From Pseudomonadota bacterium (GTDB lineage: Bacteria; Pseudomonadota; Gammaproteobacteria; Steroidobacterales; Steroidobacteraceae), in assembly GCA_018241525.1 (NCBI GenBank), contig JAFEDR010000009.1, positions 930,001 to 994,000 of the forward strand: 64,000 nt of DNA. The letters are read 5' to 3'. The position numbers and the translations under genes are program-made. This document shows, in pieces, positions 52,107-61,662 of this stretch (positions are counted from its first letter, which is position 1; each line of letters begins with the position of its first letter). Under the pieces are notes generated by a model. That model searched no databases. It saw nothing but the letters and a program-made list of their open reading frames with translations, and was not told where the DNA came from.

Positions 52107-52432
52107 GGTTGTTTCGCTCCTGCGGGGCGCCCGAGGTGCTCGGCGAGCCTTTCGAGGCTGCCGGTCCAGAAGCGCCGGTTAAAGTCCATCCACTCGGCCG
52201 CGGTCTCGAGCGCCGCCGGCCTCAATCGACAGAACCGGTGCTTGCCGCGGCGCTCGTTGGTAATCAACGCCGCTGCCTCGAGTACCCGCAGGTGACGCGA
52301 GATGGCAGGCGGTGAGATCGAGAACGGCCGGGCCAGCTCGCCGACCGTCGCCTCGCCGCGTGCGAGGCGCGACAGGATGGCCCGCCGGGTCGGGTCTGCC
52401 AGAGCACCAAAGGTCTGATCCAGTGTGTTCAT
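52103..52432 (-). CDS. ArsR-family transcriptional regulator
   Basis: 109 residues from ATG 52432. The domain starts LDQTFGALADPTRRAILSRLARGEATVGELARPFSISPPAISRHLRVLEAAALI, and the C-terminus has GKHRFCRLRPAALETAAEWM. There is no metal-binding CxxD motif in the recognition region, so it is of the SdpR/non-metal group. The AATTCACTATTC sequence upstream on the minus strand is A/T-rich and likely includes its promoter. It precedes and overlaps the AHSA1 gene. Confidence 0.9.
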   Translation of the reverse strand: MNTLDQTFGALADPTRRAILSRLARGEATVGELARPFSISPPAISRHLRVLEAAALITNERRGKHRFCRLRPAALETAAEWMDFNRRFWTGSLERLAEHLGRPAGAKQP

Positions 52433-52551
52433 GTAACTGAATAGTGAATTAACCAAAAAGCAAAGTCAAGTGGGAGCGCTCTCGGCAGCGGACGGCGCGT
52501 CATCGGATGCGCAGGAGGCTCTGGGAGCGGCTACCGGCGTGTCGGCGGAAG

Positions 52552-55500
52552 TCAGTAGACCTCGCGTTCATGCACGCGCGAGGCCGGGCCCGGGAAGACG
52601 CCAAACGTCGCGATGCCGCTCGGGCTCGTCTGCGTCCCGGTGGATTGATTCCATGGGAACCGCAGCCAGGCGGGCGCTGACGCAGAAATCGTGAGCGCAC
52701 CTGAGTTGCCCGCGCCCGGCGCCGCGAGGATCAGGTTGAAATCGCCCGCGACGGCCGTGGCGCGATACCGCGATGCCGCAGCGGCTGCGCAGCCCTGCCC
52801 CGATGTGCCCGGATTGCCCGAATCACGGACACAAGTTTCGCCGGCCGAGAGATTCAGCTGGTAGTTCGAGAATGTGATTGTCGGCGCGGTCGTGCACGCA
52901 TCCGCGCTGTTCGTTGCGAAGCCCTGGCCGCTGCCGAGGTAGTACTGCGTCGTCAGCGACACCGGCAGATCGAGCAGTTCCGACCCAGCGGCATTCTTGA
53001 TAGCCAGCCGGCCGTAGCGCTGTGCACTACCGGCGCTGAACGCGATGCCGGACCCCGAGCCGATGGTCACCGGATTCGCGGCAGTGACACCGTCGAGGTC
53101 GACGACGTTGATCGAGAGCGCGATGTTCGCGTTGAACGGCGCGACCACGCTGGCGTGGTTGAAGGCGAGCCCACTCCCGGCGCTGAAGGTGAGCGTTCCC
53201 GCACCGGTGCCGAGGTCGGCAATCGCAGGATCCGAGCTCGTCGCCGGCAGGCCCGACGTGTCGAGAGCCGGGCTTGCCGGAGTCGCGGTGTAGGCGCGGC
53301 CCGTGAGCGTCGCGTTCGTGAGCCTGAACAGCGCGCCGGTGTAGTTCTGGGTGGTCGCCCCGCCCAGGGCCTGCGCGGTGACCGTAAGCACCGGCGGTAC
53401 CGTGTACGTGAGCGGCTGACCGATGTAGCTGAAGCCGCCCGCGCCGCAGGTCGTGCCGAGCACCGGCGTGTTCAGCGAGGTCGCGAACGCGTTCGGGATG
53501 AACCGGCCGACGTTGCCGGTCGCCGAGCCGACGACGTCACCGGAGGCAAGATAACTGCCGTCGGCAACACGTGGCACGAGCGTCACGACGCCGACCTCGG
53601 GCCACGAGAGCGCCGTGCCGGTGGCGACGCCGTTGGAAAAGCCGCCGACCGTGCCTGTGACGCTCGGCGCATGCCCGCTCGCCGGCACGACGAGGCCGAC
53701 GTCGAAGCGAACCGACTCGGCCGGGGATTCCTGGCCGAAGTTTGGCGTCGCATTGCCGCCCGACTCGACCGACGTCACCGTGGCCGTGAATGCCTGGCCG
53801 GCCGCGATGAACACCGTGCCGCTCGCCGTGCCCGCGGCAGGGTTCGCCACGCCATCGCTGGTGCGCTTGATGCCCGTGACCACGAAGTTCGCCGGTCGGG
53901 AGACGAAGCTGCCGGTGCTGCCGCGGATTCCCGTCGGCAGGCTCGCGTTGCCGGTCGTATCGTCCTTCATCGACAGGCTGAGGCTGCCGACGTCCTTGTA
54001 GTTCGCGACCACGGTCGCCTGCCCGCCGCTGAAGGTAATGCTCTGGGCGGCGGCGGACGTTTCCGCGGTGGCAACCGACGTGCCGTTGATCGAGGCGCGT
54101 AGCGTGCCGGAGGCGGGATTGACGTAGGTGGACCAGAACTTCAGCGACTTGGCGCCGCTGTAGTTCGTGATGATCCCGCAGGTCGCGTCCGTCGGCGACT
54201 GGCCGTATGCCGTCAGGTATATGTTGAAGCTCGTGCCCGCGGTCTGCGGCGAGGCGAAAGCCGGCACGCCAGCGGCCGGGCTGGAGAACGGCGACGACGT
54301 CACCGTGAATCCGCTCGGCGAAAACGCAATCGAGCCCTGTGTGCCATCGTCGCTGATGACGGTCGGCGATGATTGGTTGGCGTTGACCGTGACCGGCGAC
54401 GCGCCGGACCGGTAGCTCAGTGCGAATGTCGCGGCGGACTGTCCTCCGGGAAAGGTATAGGTCGCCTGGCCATCGTCGGGCGTGGGATCGCTCAGTGTTC
54501 CGCTCCCGCTAGTCAGCGTCCACGTGCCACGTCCGGTCGTCGTCGTCAGCGTCACCGTCCCGGTGTAGGTCGTGTACGGATTGCCGGAGGAGTCGAGGGC
54601 CGTCAGCGTGACGGACTGGTTGAGACAATAGAGGCCGTAGTTCGAGTAGCGGATCTGGAACGTGGCGGGCATCGAGCAGCTCGCGCCGGACGTCGAGCGC
54701 GACTGTGAGGTCTGCGGGGTGGCCAGCGACACCTGGCAACTCGGCCCTTGGGTGGCGTATTTCGGCGTGCCCAGCGCGTTCCACGAACCGCCGGGCGCCA
54801 TCGCATCCAGCTCCTGGCCGCCATCACAGCAGCCCTCGTCGCCAAGGCCGCGGATCACGTGGTATCCGGCGGCGAGCGTGACGGAACCCTGCAGCAATTG
54901 CGCCGCCGTGCTCCAGCTTGAACTCCACCAGAGGTCCGTGCCCCACTTTTGTTGCAGCGGCACGTCGTCGACGAACAGTCCGCCACCGAGTCCCAGGTCG
55001 GGGCCCCAGCGAAACTGCCAGGTGCCCGCCTGCGAGGGCGCGACATAGAGGATCGTCGTGTAGTTCCAGCCGATGTTGGTGCCGCTGCCGAACAGCGACG
55101 TGTTGTTCTGGCCGTTGAAGCTGGTCGCGATCGCACAGCCGTAGCCGGAGACGTTGTCCTTGCTCGCGTTCCAGGACGTGTAGTACTGCGCCTCGGAGGT
55201 GAATGCCGAGCCGGCGTAGCTGCGGGTCCAGAGCCGCACGCCCGCGCTTGCCTTCGCCAGCGCGGTCGTGCCGCTCGAGGCACTCGTCGCACTCGAGTTG
55301 CCGTAGTAGACGTAGATGGTGCGCGTCGACGCCGGCAAGCTCGGGAACAGCACCCATAGCCGCACCACCTGCGTCGACGCGGAGCGCGGCTGCACGAAGA
55401 ACGACAGCGCCGTCTTGTCGTCCTGGTCCACGACCCGCAGGTCGGCATCGAGACCCGACCACGTGTAGTTCGGCAGGTCGCTCGGGTCGAGCATGACCTC

Positions 55501-55665
55501 GAGGAGGTAGTTCGTCTGGGCGCCGGACGGCGCGCTCATGGCGATCGGCGTCCGGTAAGCCCAGTTACAGTCCCACCAGGCGTGCGCCCGCTGCGGCAGT
55601 GCAATGAGGAGGCAGGCGGCAAGCGCCCACGTCCAGCCAGCTCTTGCTCCAACCGATCGCCGCAT
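52552..55665 (-). CDS. MshQ-like secreted protein (DUF2341 plus DUF6701)
   Basis: About 1037 residues from ATG 55665, which gives a signal peptide (WTWALAACLLIALPQRAHA). An N-terminal DUF2341 lectin-like domain begins WWDCNWAYRTPIAM, then a PA14-like segment (about 190-300), a region of Ig-like beta repeats rich in Ser/Thr/Gly, and a C-terminal DUF6701 region ending GIATFGVFPGPASRVHEREVY, the known MshQ tail. MshQ belongs to mannose-sensitive haemagglutinin-type IV pilus clusters. No other msh genes are in the window, so here it may be an orphan adhesin. Confidence 0.85.
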   Translation of the reverse strand: MRRSVGARAGWTWALAACLLIALPQRAHAWWDCNWAYRTPIAMSAPSGAQTNYLLEVMLDPSDLPNYTWSGLDADLRVVDQDDKTALSFFVQPRSASTQVVRLWVLFPSLPASTRTIYVYYGNSSATSASSGTTALAKASAGVRLWTRSYAGSAFTSEAQYYTSWNASKDNVSGYGCAIATSFNGQNNTSLFGSGTNIGWNYTTILYVAPSQAGTWQFRWGPDLGLGGGLFVDDVPLQQKWGTDLWWSSSWSTAAQLLQGSVTLAAGYHVIRGLGDEGCCDGGQELDAMAPGGSWNALGTPKYATQGPSCQVSLATPQTSQSRSTSGASCSMPATFQIRYSNYGLYCLNQSVTLTALDSSGNPYTTYTGTVTLTTTTGRGTWTLTSGSGTLSDPTPDDGQATYTFPGGQSAATFALSYRSGASPVTVNANQSSPTVISDDGTQGSIAFSPSGFTVTSSPFSSPAAGVPAFASPQTAGTSFNIYLTAYGQSPTDATCGIITNYSGAKSLKFWSTYVNPASGTLRASINGTSVATAETSAAAQSITFSGGQATVVANYKDVGSLSLSMKDDTTGNASLPTGIRGSTGSFVSRPANFVVTGIKRTSDGVANPAAGTASGTVFIAAGQAFTATVTSVESGGNATPNFGQESPAESVRFDVGLVVPASGHAPSVTGTVGGFSNGVATGTALSWPEVGVVTLVPRVADGSYLASGDVVGSATGNVGRFIPNAFATSLNTPVLGTTCGAGGFSYIGQPLTYTVPPVLTVTAQALGGATTQNYTGALFRLTNATLTGRAYTATPASPALDTSGLPATSSDPAIADLGTGAGTLTFSAGSGLAFNHASVVAPFNANIALSINVVDLDGVTAANPVTIGSGSGIAFSAGSAQRYGRLAIKNAAGSELLDLPVSLTTQYYLGSGQGFATNSADACTTAPTITFSNYQLNLSAGETCVRDSGNPGTSGQGCAAAAASRYRATAVAGDFNLILAAPGAGNSGALTISASAPAWLRFPWNQSTGTQTSPSGIATFGVFPGPASRVHEREVY

Positions 55666-56208
55666 CTTGCGCGCCCTGAGCCACCGGATTCCGGTCGGTC
55701 GCCTCCGCCGCCGTGGACTGCCCGGGCGCACGGGACCGCACCGGGTACGGCCATTCCTGACTTATCGTCCGGCGGGCGCGGATCTTTAGGGGATTGGACT
55801 AGCGATACCCGCGAAACGGGCGTCGGGGCACCTCCGGATCTGCCCCGAAACCCTAATTGCGCCTCTCGCGCCCGACATGCTGTACTCGTGCAAAAGGCCC
55901 AGCGGCCACGAGAATGCGATGCGCAGGGAGGCGGCGGCGCGGGCTAGGGACCGTGCCTGAAGCGCGGCAGTGCGGTAGGCGTGTATCGCCCCCCTCCATC
56001 CTTCCCGCCAATCGGAAGGCGAACGGAGGGAATCGTCCGGGCGGTGAAATTTACACAACTCAAATGCGGGGCGGAGTCAACGACTTGGCAATGGCCCCCG
56101 CCGGGCGGCCGCGGCGCGATCGGGCGCGCGACCTAGAATTTCCGCCGAACCCAGAGACGCGCGGATCGGACGATGGGCGTCCGGCTACCGCTCAGGAGTG
56201 AAAGTCAC
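55666..56208. other. Intergenic stretch between the MshQ-like and SPFH genes
   Basis: 543 bases, divergent starts. A TAGAAT -10-like box lies at 56134-56139 for the SPFH gene, without a clear -35. No gene, riboswitch core or strong repeat was found. Confidence 0.5.
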
Positions 56209-58233
56209 ATGGAAAGCATCCTCGACCACTGGAAATCGCTGCTCGCCGTCGCCCTCGTGCTGCTGCTGATCGGTCTTTATCGGCAGGTGCTCAGACTCTG
56301 CGGCGTGATCGTCGTACCTGATGACAGCATCGGGCTCGTCACCAAGCGTTTCGTCCTCTTCGGCGCGAACCGACGGCTCCCAGACGGGCGCATCATCGCC
56401 CTCAACGGTGAAGCAGGATTCCAGGCGGACACCCTCGCTCCCGGACTGCACGTAGGACTCTGGCCGTGGCAGTACACCGTGGAGATCGTCGCGTTCTTCA
56501 CGGTCCCTCCGCGCAGCGTCGGCTGCGTCGAGTCCTGCGACGGCAAACCGCTCGGCAGCGGCCGTATCGTGGCCCGCCAGGTGGCGTGCGATTCGTTCCA
56601 GGACGCGCGCGCCTTCCTCGCCAACGGCGGTGAACGTGGTCCGCAGATGGCGGTGATCCCGCCGGGCACGTATCGCATCAACACGCTGCTCTTCAAGGTG
56701 ACGCTGGCGGACGCCGTCGTGATCCCGCCTGGCAAGATCGGCGTGGTGGAGGCTCGCGACGGGAATCCGCTCCCGACTGGTCGCGTGATTGCGCGCCATG
56801 TCGACTGCAACTCGTTCCAGGACGCGCAGGCATTCATGGACGGGGGCGGCGAACGTGGTCCGCAGGTCGCCGTCATCGCTCCGGGCACCTATCGCATCAA
56901 CCCCTTCCTGTTCTCGGTCACGCTCGCCGACGTCGTCGACATCCCGGAGAACAAGGTCGGAATCGTCACGACCCGGGAAGGCGAGCCGCTCGATACCGGC
57001 GAAATCGCCGGGGGGATCGTGCCGGGACACAACATGTTCCAGAGCCCGCAGGCCTTCGTGAACGCGCACGGTAATAAGGGTCTGCAGGAGCAGGTGCTGC
57101 TCGGCGGGCGATACTTCATCAACCCGCGATTCGCGACCGTCGAAATTGTTGACATGGTCGACGTACCGATCGCGCACGTCGGCGTCGTCATCGCCTTCGT
57201 CGGCAAGGAGGGCAAAGACGTGACCGGAGACACGTTCCAGCACGGCAACCTCGTCACCAAGGGTGAAAAGGGCGTGTGGGTGGAGCCGCTCGACCCGGGC
57301 AAGTATCCCATCAATCCCTACACCCACCGGGTGACTAACGTGCCGACCGCGAACGTGGTCCTCAACTGGGCGACCGGCAAGACCGAAGCGCACCAGCTCG
57401 ACAAGAACCTGTCGACGATCACCGTGCGTTCCGCCGACGGCTTCAAGTTCAATCTCGACGTTTCGCAGATCATCCACATTCCGCGTAATGACGCGCCGAA
57501 GGTCATTGCCCGCTTCGGCGACATGTCGGCGCTCGTCACGCAAGTGCTCGAACCGACCATCGGCAACTACTTCCGAAACGCCGCGCAGGGGTCCGACATC
57601 ATCGACTTCCTGAAGAATCGCTCGCTGCGCCAGGGTGAGGCGCGTGACGCTATTTCCGCGGCGCTCAAGGAATACAACGTCGGCGCGGTCGACACGCTCA
57701 TCGGCGACATCGTTCCCCCTGAAGAGCTGATGAAGACGCTCACCGATCGCAAGATCGCTGAGCAGGAGCGCGTCACCTACGATACGCAGCGCGAGGCACA
57801 GGTCGTGCGCCAGCAGCTCGAACAGGCGACTGCCCTCGCCGCCACACAGGCCAAGGTGGTCGATGCCGAGCGCCAGGTGGCCATTGCCGACTTCAATGCG
57901 CAGGCCAGCGTGAAATCCGCAGAAGGGCAGGCGCAGGCGAAGAAGATCAACGCCGATGCCGACGCAACGGTGGTGCGGACGGTGGGCGATGCCGAGGCTT
58001 CCAAGACTCGCGCCGTCGGCGGCGCCGAGGCGGAGGTCGTCAAGCTCAAGATCGCGTCGATGGAGTCTGGCAACTACGCCATGGTTCAGGTTGCCGAGGC
58101 ACTCGCCAAGGGCGGCGTGAAGCTCGTGCCCGATGTCGTGGCCGGTGCCGGTGCCGGTAGCGGCACACTCGTCGACGTGCTGCTGGCTAATCTCGTCCGC
58201 GAAGGAACGCCGCGCGGGGCGGCGCGGACCTAG
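56209..58233 (+). CDS. Flotillin-like SPFH protein with tandem N-terminal repeats
   Basis: 674 residues from ATG 56209 (AGGAG ahead). Residues 8-36 form a membrane anchor. Residues about 37-319 hold three or four copies of a ~73-residue unit, with the phrase VVEARDGNPLPTGRVIAR and its variants, FQDAQAFMDGGGERGPQ and APGTYRINPFLF repeated. The SPFH region (about 320-520) contains VTVRSADGFKFNLDVSQII and the coiled-coil (about 520-640) is rich in Ala/Glu with QAQAKKINADADATVVRT. Flotillins scaffold membrane microdomains. It is followed by a pseudo-peptidase gene at 76 bases. Confidence 0.9.
   Translation: MESILDHWKSLLAVALVLLLIGLYRQVLRLCGVIVVPDDSIGLVTKRFVLFGANRRLPDGRIIALNGEAGFQADTLAPGLHVGLWPWQYTVEIVAFFTVPPRSVGCVESCDGKPLGSGRIVARQVACDSFQDARAFLANGGERGPQMAVIPPGTYRINTLLFKVTLADAVVIPPGKIGVVEARDGNPLPTGRVIARHVDCNSFQDAQAFMDGGGERGPQVAVIAPGTYRINPFLFSVTLADVVDIPENKVGIVTTREGEPLDTGEIAGGIVPGHNMFQSPQAFVNAHGNKGLQEQVLLGGRYFINPRFATVEIVDMVDVPIAHVGVVIAFVGKEGKDVTGDTFQHGNLVTKGEKGVWVEPLDPGKYPINPYTHRVTNVPTANVVLNWATGKTEAHQLDKNLSTITVRSADGFKFNLDVSQIIHIPRNDAPKVIARFGDMSALVTQVLEPTIGNYFRNAAQGSDIIDFLKNRSLRQGEARDAISAALKEYNVGAVDTLIGDIVPPEELMKTLTDRKIAEQERVTYDTQREAQVVRQQLEQATALAATQAKVVDAERQVAIADFNAQASVKSAEGQAQAKKINADADATVVRTVGDAEASKTRAVGGAEAEVVKLKIASMESGNYAMVQVAEALAKGGVKLVPDVVAGAGAGSGTLVDVLLANLVREGTPRGAART
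56506..57165 (+). repeat. Tandem coding repeats within the SPFH gene
   Basis: Three units of 219, 219 and about 222 bases: residues 100-172 (56506-56724), 173-245 (56725-56943) and 246-319 (56944-57165). The first two are near-identical at protein level in their cores, with GGERGPQ and PGTYRIN in both; the third is diverged. A more diverged unit may precede them at residues 37-99. Confidence 0.85.
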
Positions 58234-58309
58234 CGAGATTTGGATCGGCGCGGTGGCACGCGCGGGTGTGGGGCAACGACCCGTCAGGACGGCCGGGAGT
58301 TTGAGGACG

Positions 58310-60364
58310 ATGGCACACAGCAACGGTGATACGAAGCGAGGAGCGCGCTCGTTGGCGCGAGCGCGCATTCCTTTCGGAGTTCTTGGGCTTGCAGTGACCG
58401 CAGCGGTTGCGCTGACCGTCCGCGTGACCTCGGCCGCCGCGCTCCCGGCGTTGGCCGCTGCGCCGGATGCGGCCGCTTTCGGCGTGCTGCCCGTTGAAAC
58501 GGACGCCGTACTGAGTCCGAACGGGCATTGGCTTGCATGGATCGATCGTCACGACGCGAAGCCGCGGGTCGTCATGTTCGACGTAGACGCGCGCAAGCCC
58601 CAGAGAATCCTCCAGCTACCGGAAACAGGAAAGCTTCAAGGCATCTACTGGCACGACAACGAGACTTTGCTGATTCATATCAGCAGCACCACGACCTACC
58701 ACACTCCGCAACCCAGAGCCTTCGAACTGCACCATGTGATCGCGCACGACGTCGGCGGCGGGGACGGCCGCGTGCTGCCTTCTAACTATGTGTATACGGG
58801 CTCTTCGGTCAAATCGAAGGTAGGAGCCACGGCAGGCCTCGTCGCAGCCCGGATCTCGAAGGAGCATGTCATTTCGATGGCGACCGCCGGGCCGTGCCGG
58901 CAGCTCCTGGCAAACTGCCTTCTGGAGGTTGATACCCGCACGGGTCTGGCGACGATCGTCAAGATCGGCAATCAGGACACCGTGCGGTGGTACATCAACC
59001 GCGACGGCACACCACTCGCGCGCGAGGATTGGGACTACAAGCAGCACTCCTTCAGGGTGCTGGCGCTCGACGGCGAGAAGGTGCGCGAGATTCTGCGCAG
59101 CAATGACGCGGATTCCATTCGGATTCAGGGTGTCACTGTCGACGGGCGCTCGCTCGTCCAACTGGACACAAAGGGCGGCGACCGGATTGGCGCGTGGGCT
59201 GTCCCGCTCGATGGGTCACCGCCGACCCTCATCTACGAAGACCCGCTCCAGGATGTCAGCGGAGTCTACCGTGATCCCTACTCCAACGCGGTCATAGGCG
59301 TTCGCCTTAGCGGCGATGGCGGCGACGTACACTGGCTGGATGCGAAGGCGCTCGAGCGACAGCAGCGCGTGGAACGTGCGTTTCCAAAGCGACGCGTCGA
59401 GGTATACGGCTGGTCGCAGGACGATTCTCGTACTCTGGCCCGGGTCGATTCGCCCACTACCCCGCCTCTTTACTATCTGATCGACTTCGGATCGCACAAG
59501 GCGGACATCGCCGCAGAGGAGTATCCGGGACTTGCGTCGGCAGCGTTCGGCGGCTTCAGGGAATTCACTTACAAGGCGCGCGACGGAGCTGACATACCCG
59601 CATACGTGACGTTGCCACCGGGCGCCGCGGGAGGGCCATTGCCGCTGGTGGTCGTGCCGCACGATGGCCCGTGGGCGCGGGACTATCCGCGGTTCAGCTG
59701 GTTCGTGCAGTTCATTGCGAGCCGAGGATACGCCGTGCTCCAACCCCAGTTTCGCGGCTCGACGGGCTTTGGGAGAGCGTTTGAAGAGGCGGGATTTCGT
59801 GAACTCGGCGGCCGCATGCAGGACGACGTCACGGACGGCGTCGCGGCGCTCGTGGCGCAGGGCGTTGCGGATCCTCGGCGTGTCTGCATCGTGGGCGCGG
59901 GCTACGGAGGATTTTCGGCGCTCGTGGGCGCGGCGTTTACACCCGATCTCTACCGCTGTGCCGTCAGTATCAGCGGAATATCGGACCTGCGGGCTCTGTC
60001 GCGCGATCAGGTCCCGGCCCTCTATCGCTACATTTCGAACGCGCAGACCTTCTGGACCAAGCGCATCGGCGTTCCTGGCGACTCGGCGCTCGGCGCCAGG
60101 TCGCCCATCAATGCCGTGGAGCGCATCAAGGTCCCGATCCTGCTCATCTACGGCGAGAACGATACGATCGTGCCACGGTCACAATCGGAGGAAATGGCGA
60201 AAGCATTGAGGAAGTCTGGAAAGGCCGTGACTGTCGTCTCAATCGAGGACGAGAACGACTGGCAATCGCGCGGCAGTAGTCGTACTCGCGTACTGACCGC
60301 CCTAGAGACTTTCTTGCGCGAAAGCCTGCCCGTCGGCCCCGCGAACCCGTCGGATCTTCACTGA
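58310..60364 (+). CDS. S9-type prolyl oligopeptidase homologue with lost active site
   Basis: 684 residues from ATG 58310. Signal anchor (about 22-48), a seven-bladed propeller-like N-terminal region, then an alpha/beta hydrolase domain (about 400-680). The nucleophile elbow of this family reads GASYGGYAAL; here it is VGAGYGGFSAL, with Gly at residue 531 (59900-59902) in place of Ser. The His motif, normally EDHWLSR, reads ENDWQSR (D650). The Asp loop YGENDTIVP is kept. It is therefore probably a non-catalytic binder of peptides. It lies between the SPFH and thioredoxin genes. Confidence 0.88.
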   Translation: MAHSNGDTKRGARSLARARIPFGVLGLAVTAAVALTVRVTSAAALPALAAAPDAAAFGVLPVETDAVLSPNGHWLAWIDRHDAKPRVVMFDVDARKPQRILQLPETGKLQGIYWHDNETLLIHISSTTTYHTPQPRAFELHHVIAHDVGGGDGRVLPSNYVYTGSSVKSKVGATAGLVAARISKEHVISMATAGPCRQLLANCLLEVDTRTGLATIVKIGNQDTVRWYINRDGTPLAREDWDYKQHSFRVLALDGEKVREILRSNDADSIRIQGVTVDGRSLVQLDTKGGDRIGAWAVPLDGSPPTLIYEDPLQDVSGVYRDPYSNAVIGVRLSGDGGDVHWLDAKALERQQRVERAFPKRRVEVYGWSQDDSRTLARVDSPTTPPLYYLIDFGSHKADIAAEEYPGLASAAFGGFREFTYKARDGADIPAYVTLPPGAAGGPLPLVVVPHDGPWARDYPRFSWFVQFIASRGYAVLQPQFRGSTGFGRAFEEAGFRELGGRMQDDVTDGVAALVAQGVADPRRVCIVGAGYGGFSALVGAAFTPDLYRCAVSISGISDLRALSRDQVPALYRYISNAQTFWTKRIGVPGDSALGARSPINAVERIKVPILLIYGENDTIVPRSQSEEMAKALRKSGKAVTVVSIEDENDWQSRGSSRTRVLTALETFLRESLPVGPANPSDLH

Positions 60365-60384
60365 TTTTGGCGGCTGCGCACCAC

Positions 60385-61011
60385 ATGGCAGCAAGCTTTC
60401 CGTCGCGGACCGTGTCAGATTCCTACACGGCGGCGGCATCCACTGGATTTGATCGGCGACAACTCAGGAGGCTGATATTCCTGGCTCTAGCCCTCACCGT
60501 GGTGGCGCCGACGATCGCCTCTCCGCCCCTGGTCGGCCAATCGGCCCCGCTCGCGCTTGGTCGTGGCGCCAAGGGCAAGGACGTGACGGTCGCCGATTTC
60601 GCGGGAAAGGTCGTGGTCGCCACGTTCTGGGCATCCTGGTGCGAGCCTTGTCGCGAAGAGCTGCCTGCTCTCGAGAACCTGCAACGCGCGGCCAAGGGGA
60701 GCGTTCAGGTCGTCGCGGTCAACATGGACCCGGCCGATCGGTTTCCGGAGGTGCGTCACATCCTGAGAGACTTCACGCTGATGCTGACTACGGATCCCCG
60801 TCACAAGGCGTTCGCTGCGTACGGCGTGCCTGGCATTCCATTGATGGTGATTGTCGGTCGGGATGGCCGCATCGCGAGCATTCACAGCGGCTACGGCGTG
60901 GGACGCAACGCCCAGATCGCAGACGAGGTCAATGCCGTGCTGCGCGCCGACCTAGGAACGCCGGCGGATCCGCAGGTCAGTCCGTCGGCCCAGCAGGATC
61001 CCTCGCGCTGA
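60385..61011 (+). CDS. TlpA/ResA-like thioredoxin-fold protein
   Basis: 208 residues from ATG 60385. A signal anchor lies at about 30-46 (LIFLALALTVVAPTIA). The redoxin domain begins GQSAPLALG, the redox site is WASWCEPCREELP (CEPC), and the cis-proline loop is GVPGIPLMVI. TlpA-like proteins reduce or oxidise thiols in the periplasm, for instance in cytochrome c maturation. A C-terminal tail of about 20 residues is disordered. It follows the pseudo-peptidase gene by 20 bases and is probably co-transcribed. Confidence 0.88.
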   Translation: MAASFPSRTVSDSYTAAASTGFDRRQLRRLIFLALALTVVAPTIASPPLVGQSAPLALGRGAKGKDVTVADFAGKVVVATFWASWCEPCREELPALENLQRAAKGSVQVVAVNMDPADRFPEVRHILRDFTLMLTTDPRHKAFAAYGVPGIPLMVIVGRDGRIASIHSGYGVGRNAQIADEVNAVLRADLGTPADPQVSPSAQQDPSR

Positions 61012-61080
61012 ACTTGGGATCCGCTATGGTGGATCGAGGATCGCGCAGCGCCCGCATACGGCCATCGTCGATACATTGGC

Positions 61081-61662
61081 CTAGCGAGCACCTGGTGCGC
61101 AAGCCGTGACCAGCACGCGATCGTAGGTGGGCAGGTCGCGATCAAAGTAGACCAACGTCGGAGCGCGATACTCGATCGTGATCAGCCAGCCTTCCGTAAT
61201 CCATCCGCCGATCCGGTGGCCAAATTCCACGCCATCAGTCCAATAGCGGAGTTCAATGTCGAACATCGGGACGGCGGTGTCAGAGCGAATGCCTATGCGA
61301 CGAACTTCCGGTGGCGTCCCGTCCCCGGCGATGGCGAACTTCGAAAGCAATTTCTCGGCATAAACATATAGCTCGTCGACGTTCCTCGGTACTCTGCCAC
61401 TCCCGTTTGCCACCAGCCATGGACGGCGCCATCGGACCGTGATCCGATCGATCTCGGGGCCGTCGTGCACGAACTCGAGCAGATCGACGCCCGCAGATGT
61501 CGTGACCCAGCCGGCGGGAAGGGTCGCGTGGCAACGAGTCCCAGGTATGGGTAGCGACGTCGCCGCTCTCGCCTCGCGCGCCGACGACTCAGCGGTGGCC
61601 ATTCCGGAATTCGGTGCCACCGCCACCGCGAACGCCAGCAGCGTGAGTCGCGCCGGCATCAT
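61081..61662 (-). CDS. Secreted protein of unknown function
   Basis: 193 residues. A signal peptide ends near GMATAES. The mature part has two possible disulfide cysteines (GTRCHATLP and TACAPGAR) and beta-rich phrases such as MFDIELRYWTDGVEFG and GGWITEGWLITIEYRAP. No family is recognised. Its ATG overlaps the stop of the M48-like gene (ATGA), so it is coupled with it. Confidence 0.78.
   Translation of the reverse strand: MMPARLTLLAFAVAVAPNSGMATAESSAREARAATSLPIPGTRCHATLPAGWVTTSAGVDLLEFVHDGPEIDRITVRWRRPWLVANGSGRVPRNVDELYVYAEKLLSKFAIAGDGTPPEVRRIGIRSDTAVPMFDIELRYWTDGVEFGHRIGGWITEGWLITIEYRAPTLVYFDRDLPTYDRVLVTACAPGAR

Noticed and set aside
55666..56208. c-di-GMP riboswitch upstream of the MshQ-like gene
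   Set aside because: The GEMM core (CACG...GGCAAACC and ACGCAAAGCC) is absent on both strands. The same search failed upstream of the two GGDEF-EAL genes.
56185..58368. Minus-strand open frame of about 725 codons opposite the SPFH gene
   Set aside because: Its repeated HxLxR-type phrases are the reverse complement of the SPFH repeats, not an independent protein.
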